DNA of 34,245 bases from Thermotogota bacterium ADurb.Bin062. Its GTDB lineage: Bacteria > Thermotogota > Thermotogae > MWEM01. A model generated the notes under the pieces. The model ran no database searches. It worked only from the letters and a program-made list of their open reading frames with translations, and had not been told where the DNA came from. Positions 23,048-31,291 of the stretch are shown piece by piece. The stretch lies in NCBI GenBank assembly GCA_002071085.1, contig MWEM01000028.1, positions 1 to 34,245 on the forward strand, written 5' to 3'. The position numbers were made by a program, and so were the translations under genes. Every line of letters starts with the position of its first letter. The stretch's first letter is position 1.

Positions 23048-23946
23048 GAGCGAACCACCGCCTTTTTCTTCGGCATCAACAGGTCGATCAGCGGGGCAAA
23101 GGCGTTGCCAATCAGAACGGCGAAACTCATTCCTTCCGGAAAGAAGGAAAAGGTTCGGATGAGAACGGCGGTAGTCCCAATGATCGTACCGTATATCCAT
23201 AAGGAGGAAGTTTTTTTTGGCGCCGAAACCGGGTCGGTCGCCATAAAGACCGTAACGAACAGAAAGCTGCCCGAAAAAATTGCGGGTAACGCGTCAAGGG
23301 CGCCCGGCACCTTGAGCCAGTCAAATAAAAAGGTGAACAGCACTCCGCTGAGCGCGGTCGACAACATAATCCGCCAAGAGGCGGTTTTGGACCAGATCAG
23401 GTAGATCGCAGCCGCGATGACTAGAAAAATCGGGCCTTCGCCGAGAGAACCGGCTCGAATCCCGAAAAACAGCTCGGCGAGTCCAGGCGTCTCACCGACC
23501 TTCAAGAGGGCCAACGGAGTGGCCGCGGTGACGGGGTTCGATCCAAAATGGCTCCACGCGATCCATCCGGTCGTGAGGAGATTGGGAAAGGTCAGGTAGA
23601 CGAACAGCCGCGAGACGATCGCCGGATTGAAGACGTTCCTTCCGAATCCCCCATAGACTTCTTTCGCGAAAAACACCCCGAAGACTATACCCAAAACAGC
23701 GACCCACCAGGGCGTCACAGGGGGTAAGGATAGCGTGAAAAGCAGGCAGGTTACCAATACCGCTTCGCTGACCTTCTTTTTACGCCCACGCTCTACGATC
23801 CATTCGGTCAAGATACCGGCGAGAAAGACCCAAGCCCCCAGCCATAAGACGCGATATCCGTAGGCGTAAATCGAAAAGATCGCGATGGGCAGCAGAGAGA
23901 AGAGCACCTTTCTCATCATTTTTTGTGTTTGAAACCAGGAAACCAC
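23044..23946 (-). CDS. nqrB: Nqr subunit B (membrane, FMN-carrying)
   Basis: The largest membrane subunit, 300 residues from GTG 23946, with about ten helices. GGFGRNVFNPA (99-109), the flavinylation motif NPVTAAT (acceptor Thr about 143) and FMATDPVSAPKK (about 235-246) are diagnostic of NqrB/RnfD. It is a short form, lacking the long N-terminal extension of Vibrio-type NqrB and so closer to RnfD in size. GTG 23946 is chosen because GGGGGTGA lies 5 nt upstream; GTG 23949 and ATG 23919 are alternatives. It is the first gene of the cluster; no nqrA precedes it, and upstream lies divergent rel. Confidence 0.9.
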   Translation of the reverse strand: MVSWFQTQKMMRKVLFSLLPIAIFSIYAYGYRVLWLGAWVFLAGILTEWIVERGRKKKVSEAVLVTCLLFTLSLPPVTPWWVAVLGIVFGVFFAKEVYGGFGRNVFNPAIVSRLFVYLTFPNLLTTGWIAWSHFGSNPVTAATPLALLKVGETPGLAELFFGIRAGSLGEGPIFLVIAAAIYLIWSKTASWRIMLSTALSGVLFTFLFDWLKVPGALDALPAIFSGSFLFVTVFMATDPVSAPKKTSSLWIYGTIIGTTAVLIRTFSFFPEGMSFAVLIGNAFAPLIDLLMPKKKAVVRS

Positions 23947-23981
23947 CACTGTCACCCCCGTATTTTCCGATCGAATGTCTA

Positions 23982-23990
23982 ATTTTAACA
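23982..23990 (-). promoter_or_regulatory. Extended -10 for the nqr cluster
   Basis: TGTTAAAAT on the minus strand, about 36 bp before the proposed nqrB GTG. No strong -35. It would drive nqrBCDEF and possibly the genes down to the histidine kinase. Confidence 0.4.
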
Positions 23991-24059
23991 CAAATCCTCG
24001 GCAAGAACGATAACTCGGGTCGACTCGTTTGGAGGGTCAGTTTTTGAGTCTAAAAATAT

Positions 24060-24130
24060 GCCGGACTGAAGTTCGGCGTTCTCAGAAAGGCAAAAACAGA
24101 TATATGCCGAGCTGAAGTTAAGCGTTCCCA
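24060..24130. repeat. Two degenerate REP-like palindromes between nqrB and rel
   Basis: GCCGGACTGAAGTTCGGC (24060-24077) followed by GTTCTCAG, and GCCGAGCTGAAGTTAAGC (24106-24123) followed by GTTCCCAG. Both follow a TATG and belong to the dispersed palindrome family; the second has lost most of its symmetry. Confidence 0.65.
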
Positions 24131-24212
24131 GTAGTTCGGCCCTAGAATAAAACCCCGATTAGTCCTCTGCCGTTACTAAATCCGGACTTCTGTCGCCCGC
24201 CCTTTCTCTTTG

Positions 24213-24221
24213 TGGTAAAAT
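24213..24221 (+). promoter_or_regulatory. Extended -10 for the rel operon
   Basis: TGGTAAAAT, 25 bp before the rel ATG, without a clear -35. It probably drives the rel-to-trmFO gene set. Confidence 0.45.
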
Positions 24222-24246
24222 CGAAGCAATTGAGAAAGGAGAACGA

Positions 24247-26400
24247 ATGGAGCGCTTACGAACGGTTAACTTGCCTGTGGAGATGCGCAGGGTCTTTGGG
24301 TTTCTGTATAAAAATTATACCGAGGAAGAATTGAGGAACGTGCTCGAAGCTTACGAGTTCGCGAAGCGTCAACACGCCGAACAGTACCGCAAGAGCGGCG
24401 AGCCGTACATCAACCATCCCTTGAAAGTGGCTCAAATTCTCGCCGAGATGAAACTCGACACCGTCAGCATCAAAGCCGGCTTGTTGCACGATGTCGTTGA
24501 AGACACGGGGACTTCTTTGCAGGAGATCGAACAGCGTTTTGGGAAAGAGGTGGCGCGTATCGTCGATGGCGTAACCAAGATCGATCGGTTGAAGATCGAT
24601 CAGAAGAATTTCGACCAGAAGGCTGAAACCGTACTGAAGATGTTTTTCGCGATGTCCCAAGACATTCGCGTGATTTTGGTCAAGCTGGCCGATCGGCTTC
24701 ACAACATGCGAACCCTCGAGTTTCAATCTCCGGAAACGCAGAAACAGAAGGCGAAAGAGACTCTGCAGATATTCACGCCGATCGCGCACCGCTTGGGTAT
24801 CTACACGATCAAGTGGCAATTGGAAGATCTAGCCTTCAAATACCTCTACCCGGAAGAGTACACGCATATTACGTCGCTTGTGGATTCAAAACGCGCGGAT
24901 CGGGAGCTGATCACGCAAGAGTACTTGAGCGTGCTTCAATTGACCTTGGCGCGAAATGGCATCCAAAGCGAGATATCTGGCAGAGAAAAGCATTTTTACT
25001 CCATATGGAAGAAGATGAACGAGAGGGGGAAAAACTTCGACGAGATCTACGATCTCATCGCCATTCGTGTCATCACCAACACCGATAAGGAGTGTTACTA
25101 CGTGTTGGGGTTGGTCCACAACCTGTGGAAACCGATTCCCGGACGGGTGAAGGACTACATCGCCACGCCGAAATCGAACGGGTATCGCTCTTTGCACACG
25201 ACGGTCATTACGCATCGAGGAGAACCGCTCGAAATACAAATCAGGGACAAAGAGATGCACAACGAAGCGGAGTTTGGTTTAGCCGCCCATTGGATATACA
25301 AAGAAGGGAAGATGCAGAAGCACCAGCAGACTTGGCTGAAGAAGCTACAGGAGTGGCACCAAGACTATGAGCAGGGTGTTACCGGCCTGAACGAATTCCA
25401 AAAAGAGATACAGCTCGAAGAGGTCTATATTTTCACTCCCAAAGGCGAGCTGAAGCATATGCAGAAGGGCGCGACCACGATCGACTTCGCCTATTCGGTC
25501 CACACCGAGGTGGGCCATCACTATGCGGGCGCGAAGGTGAACGGAAAGATTGTCCCAATAGGTTACGAACTTCAGAACGGTGATGTCGTCGAGGTCATCG
25601 TCAATAAAAACAACCCAGGCCCTAGCTTGGATTGGCTAAAATATGCAAAATCGTCGAGCACCCGCGCGAAGATCCGGCGCTTTTTCAAGGAAAAGGATGC
25701 CCAGGTGTTGATCGAAGAAGGCAAGAACCTTCTTCGGCAGGTCGCAAAAAAACTGCAGAGATCGATGGAGGACCTCCTCGAATCCGATGAGCTCAAGCAA
25801 TACCTCGGTATCGATAGGCAAGTGAGCGACAGGGATATCCTGCTGAGAATCGGAGAAAAGGAGCATAACGCGGAGGATATCGTAGTTTTATTCCAACCTC
25901 AGCCGATAGAACCCCCTCCAGTTATGGGACCACCAGACAAGAAACAGGTGCAGTCTACCACTATCGTAGTTGACGGTCAGCTCGGGATCGAGGTGAAGAT
26001 GGCGAAATGCTGCCTTCCCGTTCCCGGAGACCCGATTGTTGGCGTCATAAGCAAGAAAGGGATCACGATTCATCAGAAAGACTGCCCTAACGCCGAAAAC
26101 ATTATGAAGGGAGAATTGGTATCCGTACAATGGGGCAACACGGATCAGGAGCGGTTTATGACCCACGTTATTTTGGAGACCAATGACCATTCGGGCAATC
26201 TCTTGAAAAACATCTGCCAATCGGCTAAAGAGAGGAACTACCATATCACGGAGGTTAACACGAAATTGGACGTGATCAAGCATATGACCTACCGCCTTTC
26301 GATCTTCGTCAAATCCTTGACGCAGCTCGAGGAGATGCTGGAATATTGGAGAAAACAAAACGGTATTGTCAACGTTTATCGGACCAGGGGAGAGGGATGA
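24247..26400 (+). CDS. rel: Bifunctional (p)ppGpp synthetase/hydrolase Rel
   Basis: Makes and degrades (p)ppGpp in the stringent response on the ribosome. It has 717 residues, full length for Rel/SpoT. An intact HD hydrolase (about 40-160) has H57, H81-D82 and D149 in LADRLHNMRT. The synthetase domain (about 240-350) has GRVKDYIATPKSNGYRSLHT (299-318). A TGS domain follows (about 392-453), then a Cys-containing helical/zinc-finger-like region with KCCLPVPGDPIVG (about 588-600), and a C-terminal ACT domain (about 640-717). The intact HD residues favour a bifunctional enzyme over a synthetase-only RelA. ATG 24247 has AAAGGAG upstream. Its TGA overlaps the dtd ATG (ATGA). Confidence 0.97.
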   Translation: MERLRTVNLPVEMRRVFGFLYKNYTEEELRNVLEAYEFAKRQHAEQYRKSGEPYINHPLKVAQILAEMKLDTVSIKAGLLHDVVEDTGTSLQEIEQRFGKEVARIVDGVTKIDRLKIDQKNFDQKAETVLKMFFAMSQDIRVILVKLADRLHNMRTLEFQSPETQKQKAKETLQIFTPIAHRLGIYTIKWQLEDLAFKYLYPEEYTHITSLVDSKRADRELITQEYLSVLQLTLARNGIQSEISGREKHFYSIWKKMNERGKNFDEIYDLIAIRVITNTDKECYYVLGLVHNLWKPIPGRVKDYIATPKSNGYRSLHTTVITHRGEPLEIQIRDKEMHNEAEFGLAAHWIYKEGKMQKHQQTWLKKLQEWHQDYEQGVTGLNEFQKEIQLEEVYIFTPKGELKHMQKGATTIDFAYSVHTEVGHHYAGAKVNGKIVPIGYELQNGDVVEVIVNKNNPGPSLDWLKYAKSSSTRAKIRRFFKEKDAQVLIEEGKNLLRQVAKKLQRSMEDLLESDELKQYLGIDRQVSDRDILLRIGEKEHNAEDIVVLFQPQPIEPPPVMGPPDKKQVQSTTIVVDGQLGIEVKMAKCCLPVPGDPIVGVISKKGITIHQKDCPNAENIMKGELVSVQWGNTDQERFMTHVILETNDHSGNLLKNICQSAKERNYHITEVNTKLDVIKHMTYRLSIFVKSLTQLEEMLEYWRKQNGIVNVYRTRGEG

Positions 26401-26840
26401 AAACAGTCTTGCAGCGCGTAAAACGCGCATCTGTGACAGTGGATGGCCTATTGATCTCCGAGATAGGCCCGGGTTTGTTGGTCTTTCTCGGCGTCGGAGA
26501 GTCCGACGAAATCGCCGATCTGGAATGGATGGCGGAAAAGATCGTGAATTTGAGAATCTTCGAAGACGAAAACGAAAAGATGAACCTTTCGGTGAAAGAT
26601 ACGGGCGGCTCCATCCTCCTCGTCTCCCAGTTCACCCTGTATGGAGACGCTCAGAAGGGGAGAAGGCCCTCCTTTTCCGAAGCCGCGAAACCCGAAAAGG
26701 CGAAGGTGTTTTACGAGGCCTGTGGGAGAAGGATCGCCGAACTCGGGGTCCCGGTCAGTATGGGCGTTTTCGGCGCGATGATGGCGATCGACCTCTTGAA
26801 CGATGGCCCCGTTACCATCTTGATCGATTCTAAGCGATAG
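26397..26840 (+). CDS. dtd: D-aminoacyl-tRNA deacylase
   Basis: Removes D-amino acids (and mischarged Gly) from tRNA. It has the standard 147 residues, with SQFTLYGD (77-84), KGRRPSF (87-93) and the NDGPVT motif (135-140) carrying the Gly-cisPro pair G137-P138. ATG 26397 overlaps the rel stop; an upstream in-frame start lies inside rel and is not needed. The rel-dtd pairing is common in bacteria. Confidence 0.97.
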   Translation: MKTVLQRVKRASVTVDGLLISEIGPGLLVFLGVGESDEIADLEWMAEKIVNLRIFEDENEKMNLSVKDTGGSILLVSQFTLYGDAQKGRRPSFSEAAKPEKAKVFYEACGRRIAELGVPVSMGVFGAMMAIDLLNDGPVTILIDSKR

Positions 26841-26849
26841 AGCTACGCC

Positions 26850-27428
26850 GTGAAACCGCAACGATTACTCCTGCATATCTGTTGCGCGCCCGACGCGACG
26901 GTCGCGTTCGTCAAGCTCAAAGAACGATTCGAGGTCGAAGGGCTTTTCTACAATCCGAACATCTTTCCCGAGGAAGAGTATCGTAAGAGGTGTTCCGCAG
27001 CCCGGGATCTCGCAGAGGCGTGGAGCTTCTCGCTTCACGAGGGCCCATACGATTGGGAAAGCTGGAAGGCGTTGACCCGCGGTTACGAAAACGTAGACGA
27101 AGGTGGGGAGCGGTGCCAACTGTGCATTGCTCACAATTTAAGGCAAACAGCGGTTTTCGCGAAAGCGCTTGGGTTCGGATGGTTCTCGACGTCTCTGTTC
27201 ACCAGCCGAAAGAAGGACCTGAGAATGATAGAGTCTTTGGGATATCGGATCGGCAAAGAGACATCGGTCCAATTTTACTATGAACCCTTCCGAAGGGCGG
27301 GGGGGTTCGACGAGAGCGTACGACACTCCCGCGAGTTGGGTCTTTACCGTCAAACCTACTGCGGTTGTCCCTATTCCGCGCAAGGCGCGAATTCCAATGG
27401 GCCATCGGGTTCTACCCGAGCGGGATGA
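26850..27428 (+). CDS. queH: Epoxyqueuosine reductase QueH
   Basis: Catalyses the last step of queuosine synthesis in tRNA, reducing epoxyqueuosine to queuosine; QueH is the cobalamin-independent alternative to QueG. Its 192 residues contain the full Cys set: HICCAPD (C11, C12), GERCQLC (C89, C92) and YRQTYCGC (C171, C173), ligands of the iron-sulfur and mononuclear metal sites. GTG 26850 follows the dtd stop by 9 nt with a weak ribosome site, suggesting translational coupling. The last about 15 residues are Gly/Ser-rich and not family-conserved. Its stop overlaps the ogg start in ATGATGA. Confidence 0.93.
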   Translation: MKPQRLLLHICCAPDATVAFVKLKERFEVEGLFYNPNIFPEEEYRKRCSAARDLAEAWSFSLHEGPYDWESWKALTRGYENVDEGGERCQLCIAHNLRQTAVFAKALGFGWFSTSLFTSRKKDLRMIESLGYRIGKETSVQFYYEPFRRAGGFDESVRHSRELGLYRQTYCGCPYSAQGANSNGPSGSTRAG

Positions 27429-28354
27429 TGAAAACGGAACGACAAGAGAGCTGGAAGATACAGGTCCCCTTTCATCTCGATTATTGCCTGAACTGCGGGC
27501 AGGTGTTCCGGTGGAAAAAACTCGGGAATCATTGGTTTGGGTTTATCGAAGGCCATCTTTACAGGATCGAATACGAGGAGTCGAGCCAAACCATCCGGGC
27601 GTTACGGATTTCGGGTGACACAGAGCGAACCGGCGCGGACTCGGAAGGGGAAAGCCGTCGCCGAATAGAGCGCTATTTCGGTCTCTATGACTCTTTGAGC
27701 GCGATTCGAGAGTCTATTCTGACGAACCTGCGAGAAAAAGGGTATAATTGGTTCGTAGGAAAATTCGATGATATATTTTCGAAAAGCCTCGGTTTACGTA
27801 TTCTCCGGCAAGACGTGTGGGAGGTTGCGGTGAGCTTTTTGCTGTCCTCGCAAACGAATATCCCAGCCTTAGAACGGAAGTTGGACGCGCTCTGTCGGTT
27901 GTTTCCTCAAAATGAGGTCCGCTATGAAGGAGAGTCCTATTACAGGTTTCCGAAGAGAGAGTCGTTAGCGACCTTATGCGAAGAAGATTTCAAGCGTCTC
28001 GGATTTGGGTATCGCAGCGCGTGGTTGTGCGAAATGGTTAGAAGATTTCGAGAGTCGGATTTCCGTTCGATTCGAACGGAGACGTACGATCGGCAGCTCT
28101 CGTTTTTGCTTTCCTTTCCCGGAGTCGGCTACAAGGTGGCCCACTGTATCCTCTTGTTCGGGTATTCAGTGATGAGAGCGTTTCCGGTGGACATCTGGAT
28201 CTCTCGATGGATTAAAGAGGTGTTTCACGTCGAGGGCGCTCCGGATCGGTTGACGTCGTGGGGACAAAACGTGTTTGGAGAATACTCAGGATATGCCCAG
28301 GAATATATTTTTAACGTTTACCGCAATTTGGGGTCTGATGGGGGAGAGATTTGA
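27425..28354 (+). CDS. ogg: 8-oxoguanine DNA glycosylase (Ogg family)
   Basis: Removes 8-oxoguanine from DNA and nicks the abasic site. 309 residues. The N-terminal domain contains CGQVFRW (24-30), as in Ogg1. The HhH-GPD domain has FPGVGYKVAHC with catalytic Lys K237 and PVDIW with Asp D256. LLSSQTNIPALERK (139-152) matches the Ogg substrate-pocket helix. It is an Ogg1-type rather than an archaeal AGOG or short Ogg2 form. ATG 27425 overlaps the queH stop; ATG 27428 is equally possible, and the frame is open back to 27365 inside queH. Its stop overlaps the next start (TTGA). Confidence 0.92.
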   Translation: MMKTERQESWKIQVPFHLDYCLNCGQVFRWKKLGNHWFGFIEGHLYRIEYEESSQTIRALRISGDTERTGADSEGESRRRIERYFGLYDSLSAIRESILTNLREKGYNWFVGKFDDIFSKSLGLRILRQDVWEVAVSFLLSSQTNIPALERKLDALCRLFPQNEVRYEGESYYRFPKRESLATLCEEDFKRLGFGYRSAWLCEMVRRFRESDFRSIRTETYDRQLSFLLSFPGVGYKVAHCILLFGYSVMRAFPVDIWISRWIKEVFHVEGAPDRLTSWGQNVFGEYSGYAQEYIFNVYRNLGSDGGEI

Positions 28355-28770
28355 CGGAGCGTCTATCTATCGAGTTTAATGCGATCATCGACCATGTCCG
28401 TGTGATCCGAGGAGCGCTGAGGTCTTTTCTCAGATCGAAGGAAATCAACGCCACGCAAGTCTTCGATACCGAACTCGCCCTCAGCGAAGCCGTTGTCAAC
28501 GTCATAAAACACACTTATCGGTTTGAACCCACGCAAACCGTCTATTTGACGATCCTATGGGAGCCGGAAGAACGAGCGTGCACCTTCCTGCTGGAGGATT
28601 CGGGAAAGACTGTTTCTCCTGAGAAGATGCTCTCGCGTGACCTGGACGACCTGAAGGATCATGGACTGGGCGTCTACATCATAAAAAGCCTGATGGATGA
28701 GGTTACCTATTCTCCGCGTGAAGACGGTAGCGGCAACCGGTTGACGATGAAAAAACGATTCCGACCGTAG
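28351..28770 (+). CDS. RsbW/SpoIIAB-like anti-sigma factor (HATPase)
   Basis: A 139-residue GHKL ATPase of the serine-kinase anti-sigma type: N-box ELALSEAVVNVIKHTY (about 41-56), G1-like LLEDSGK (about 80-86) and G2 DHGLGVYIIKSLMDEVTY (about 103-120). Such proteins bind a sigma factor and phosphorylate an STAS antagonist. Neither a sigma factor nor an STAS protein is in this window. TTG 28351 is the start, with GGGGGAG upstream, overlapping the ogg stop. Placement between ogg and trmFO is unusual; it may link stress signalling to repair or to the stringent response (inference). Confidence 0.88.
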   Translation: MTERLSIEFNAIIDHVRVIRGALRSFLRSKEINATQVFDTELALSEAVVNVIKHTYRFEPTQTVYLTILWEPEERACTFLLEDSGKTVSPEKMLSRDLDDLKDHGLGVYIIKSLMDEVTYSPREDGSGNRLTMKKRFRP

Positions 28771-28773
28771 GCG

Positions 28774-30081
28774 ATGATGATCGAAGCGGTTAAGATCATC
28801 GGAGGAGGGTTGGCCGGATGCGAAGCGGCGTTATACCTAGCCGATCACGATGTCCCGGTGACGCTTTACGAGATGAGGCCGACCTGTCCCACTCCGGTCC
28901 ACCAAACGGGGAAGCTCGCCGAGTTGGTTTGCTCCAATTCTCTCAAATCGACCGACCCAAACACCGCCTCCGGTTTGCTCAAAGAAGAGATGAGGCTTTT
29001 AAAGAGCCATCTGTTGGAGATCGCCGAAGCGTGTCGCTTGCCCGCTGGCTCGGCCTTGGCGGTCGACCGGGAACGGTTTTCGGAAATGGTCGGTAGACGT
29101 ATCGCCGACTCTACGATTCGGGTGGTTCGGGAGGAATACACCGGACTCGACGATGAGAATTACGAGCGAACGGCCGTGGCGCTTTGCGCCGGCCCGGCCA
29201 CTTCCGATGGGCTCATGGGGTCCATCTCCCGGTTTTTGAAGACTTCCGAACTCTTTTTCTTCGACGCCGTCGCGCCTATCGTGGATAGCGAAACGATAGA
29301 CTTCTCGCATACTTTTCGGGCCAATCGGTACCAGGAAGGAGAAGAGGGGTCCTATATCAACCTTCCCCTAGACGAAGCCCTCTATGCGCGCTTTTTTCGT
29401 ACCTTGGTCGAAGCGCGGACCCTAGATGTTCCCGATTTTGAACGGAAATACCTTTTCGAACGGTGCCAGCCGATCGAAGAGATCGCGCGCACCGGATACG
29501 ACGCCTTGCGATACGGGCCTATGAAACCGGTCGGTTTGATCGATCCGAAAACGAACCGAGAACCCTATGCCGTGATACAATTACGGCAAGAGAACGCGGC
29601 GAAAAATCTATACAACCTGGTCGGTTTTCAGACGCGTTTGAGCTGGGGGGAGCAAAAGCGGTTGCTTAGGCTGATTCCTGCTCTTCGAGAGGTGGAGATC
29701 GTCCGTTACGGAGTCATGCATCGGAACACCTACCTCAATACTCCGAGATTGTTCGATGCCCATTTGGAATCGAAAACGTGTGCGAACTTGTTCGTGGCGG
29801 GGCAAATGAGTGGTGTGGAGGGATATATGGAAAGCGCGGTCAGCGGGCGGATCGTAGCGGGACAAATCTTGCGGCGGATCCGTGGACAGTCGCTTTTAGA
29901 ATATCCCATAGAAACCATGGTCGGCGCCCTGAACGCGTATATTACCAAAGCCGATCCACTCCGCCCTATGTATGCGAATTTTGGAATTCTCCCGCCTGTT
30001 AAGGGCAAGAAAAAGGAAATACGAGCTTTGAAATCGGAGCGAGCGTTACGCGTGATGAAGGCCTTTCTCGCAGAAACCTAG
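28774..30081 (+). CDS. trmFO: Folate-dependent tRNA (m5U54) methyltransferase TrmFO
   Basis: An FAD enzyme that uses methylenetetrahydrofolate to methylate U54 in the T-loop of tRNA. At 435 residues it is family length. The N-terminal dinucleotide-binding motif IIGGGLAGCEAAL (8-20), ELVCSNSLKS with catalytic C53, a second conserved Cys in FERCQPIEE (about 231), and GQMSGVEGYMESA near the C-terminus are diagnostic and separate it from MnmG. ATG 28774 lies 3 nt after the previous stop; ATG 28777 is the alternative. Last gene of the rel operon. Confidence 0.97.
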   Translation: MMIEAVKIIGGGLAGCEAALYLADHDVPVTLYEMRPTCPTPVHQTGKLAELVCSNSLKSTDPNTASGLLKEEMRLLKSHLLEIAEACRLPAGSALAVDRERFSEMVGRRIADSTIRVVREEYTGLDDENYERTAVALCAGPATSDGLMGSISRFLKTSELFFFDAVAPIVDSETIDFSHTFRANRYQEGEEGSYINLPLDEALYARFFRTLVEARTLDVPDFERKYLFERCQPIEEIARTGYDALRYGPMKPVGLIDPKTNREPYAVIQLRQENAAKNLYNLVGFQTRLSWGEQKRLLRLIPALREVEIVRYGVMHRNTYLNTPRLFDAHLESKTCANLFVAGQMSGVEGYMESAVSGRIVAGQILRRIRGQSLLEYPIETMVGALNAYITKADPLRPMYANFGILPPVKGKKKEIRALKSERALRVMKAFLAET

Positions 30082-30181
30082 ACATAAGAATCCTAAACTC
30101 CGCTGATCTTTAAGGAATAGAAAAAGTTCGGTGACTATAGGGCGAACGATGGGAAAAACCGTCCGCCCGCTCTATAATTCG

Positions 30182-30190
30182 TGCTATAAT
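30182..30190 (+). promoter_or_regulatory. Extended -10 upstream of fliG
   Basis: TGCTATAAT at 30182-30190, with a second TATAAT 12 bp earlier (30173-30178). No good -35. The leader to the fliG ATG would be about 90 nt. AAAGTTCG at 30123 and GGCGAACG at 30141 loosely resemble a flagellar sigma-28 pair, but the match is weak. Confidence 0.45.
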
Positions 30191-30283
30191 GCCTTACGGT
30201 TGGTTCCTCGGCGTTCGCGGAATCGGAAGGCGAGTTCGGGCCCTCTAAAAGGAAAGCGGCCCACCGGGATCGAGGGAGAGAGT

Positions 30284-31291
30284 ATGGCAGAAAGTGGGTA
30301 TTCAGGAGTTCGGAAAGCATCGGTTCTATTGTTGACGCTCGGCACGGAGAAAGCTTCGAGGATTTTGAAGCATATGAGCGACGAAGACATCGAACGTTTG
30401 ACTCTGGAGCTGGCGAAACTGGAGAAAGTCAACGACAACGAGAAGAAATCTGTGCTCACCGAGTTCGTCACCAACTTTCGCGCTCGGGAGTTTATGGCCT
30501 CCGGGGGCATCGAGTATGCGCGGGATATGTTGGAAAAAGCGGTCGGCGTCGAAAAGGCGTTGGAGATCCTCGAGCGATTGACCTCCAACCTCCAAGTGAA
30601 GCCCTTCGACTTTTTGAAGAAGACGGACCCGATGCAGCTGGTGAACGTCTTGCAGAACGAACACCCGCAGACGATAGCGTTGATCTTATGCTACTTGCTC
30701 CCGAAACAGGCGGCCCAAGTGATCGGATCCCTTCCGGAGGGGCTGAAAGCCGAGGTGGTGAAACGGATCGCCATGCTCGACAAAGCAAACCCGGAGGTGG
30801 TGCGCGAAGTGGAGCGCGTGCTCGAGCGAAAGGTATCGACCTTCGTGACCCAAGATTTCGCTCAAGTGGGCGGGTTGGATACGGTTGTCGAGTTTATGAA
30901 CAGTCTGGATCGCACGACCGAGAAGGAGATACTGGACAAGCTTTCCGAAACGGATCCTGAGCTGTCGGAAGAGATCCGGCGGCATATGTTCGTGTTTGAA
31001 GACGTGGTGAAACTCGACGACAGATCGATGCAAATGGTTCTCCGCGAGGTGGATACGAAAGATTTGAGCCGGGCTTTGAAAGGGGCATCGGAGGAGATTT
31101 TGAACAAGATCGTGAGCAACCTTTCGAAGCGGGCCGGGCAGCTGTTGAAGGAAGAGATAGAGTTTTTGGGCCCCTTGCGGGTGGTAGACGTGGAGGAAGC
31201 GCAACAAAAGATCGTGAATGTGATCCGCAGGCTGGAAGAGAGCGGCGAGATTTTCATTGCCCGCGGCGGAGGAGAGGAGCTCATTGTATAA
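30284..31291 (+). CDS. fliG: Flagellar motor switch protein FliG
   Basis: Rotor protein between the MS ring (FliF) and C ring, contacting the stator. 335 residues, normal length. N-domain (about 1-100), middle domain with the EHPQTIALIL (EHPQ) motif at about 125-134, and C-domain with the charged torque helix RSMQMVLREVDTKDL (about 247-261) and tail GEIFIARGGGEELIV. ATG 30284 has GGGAGAG upstream; the open frame extends to 30131 but that part covers the promoter region and is not FliG-like. The adjacent upstream gene is trmFO, not fliF. Confidence 0.97.
   Translation: MAESGYSGVRKASVLLLTLGTEKASRILKHMSDEDIERLTLELAKLEKVNDNEKKSVLTEFVTNFRAREFMASGGIEYARDMLEKAVGVEKALEILERLTSNLQVKPFDFLKKTDPMQLVNVLQNEHPQTIALILCYLLPKQAAQVIGSLPEGLKAEVVKRIAMLDKANPEVVREVERVLERKVSTFVTQDFAQVGGLDTVVEFMNSLDRTTEKEILDKLSETDPELSEEIRRHMFVFEDVVKLDDRSMQMVLREVDTKDLSRALKGASEEILNKIVSNLSKRAGQLLKEEIEFLGPLRVVDVEEAQQKIVNVIRRLEESGEIFIARGGGEELIV

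Noticed and set aside
20071..23946. Rnf complex instead of Nqr
   Set aside because: Gene order B-C-D-E-F and the combined 2Fe-2S/FAD/NAD architecture of subunit F fit Nqr; no RnfB or RnfC is present.
30123..30148. Sigma-28 flagellar promoter before fliG
   Set aside because: Only a loose match in both halves and spacing; the extended -10 at 30182 is a better candidate.
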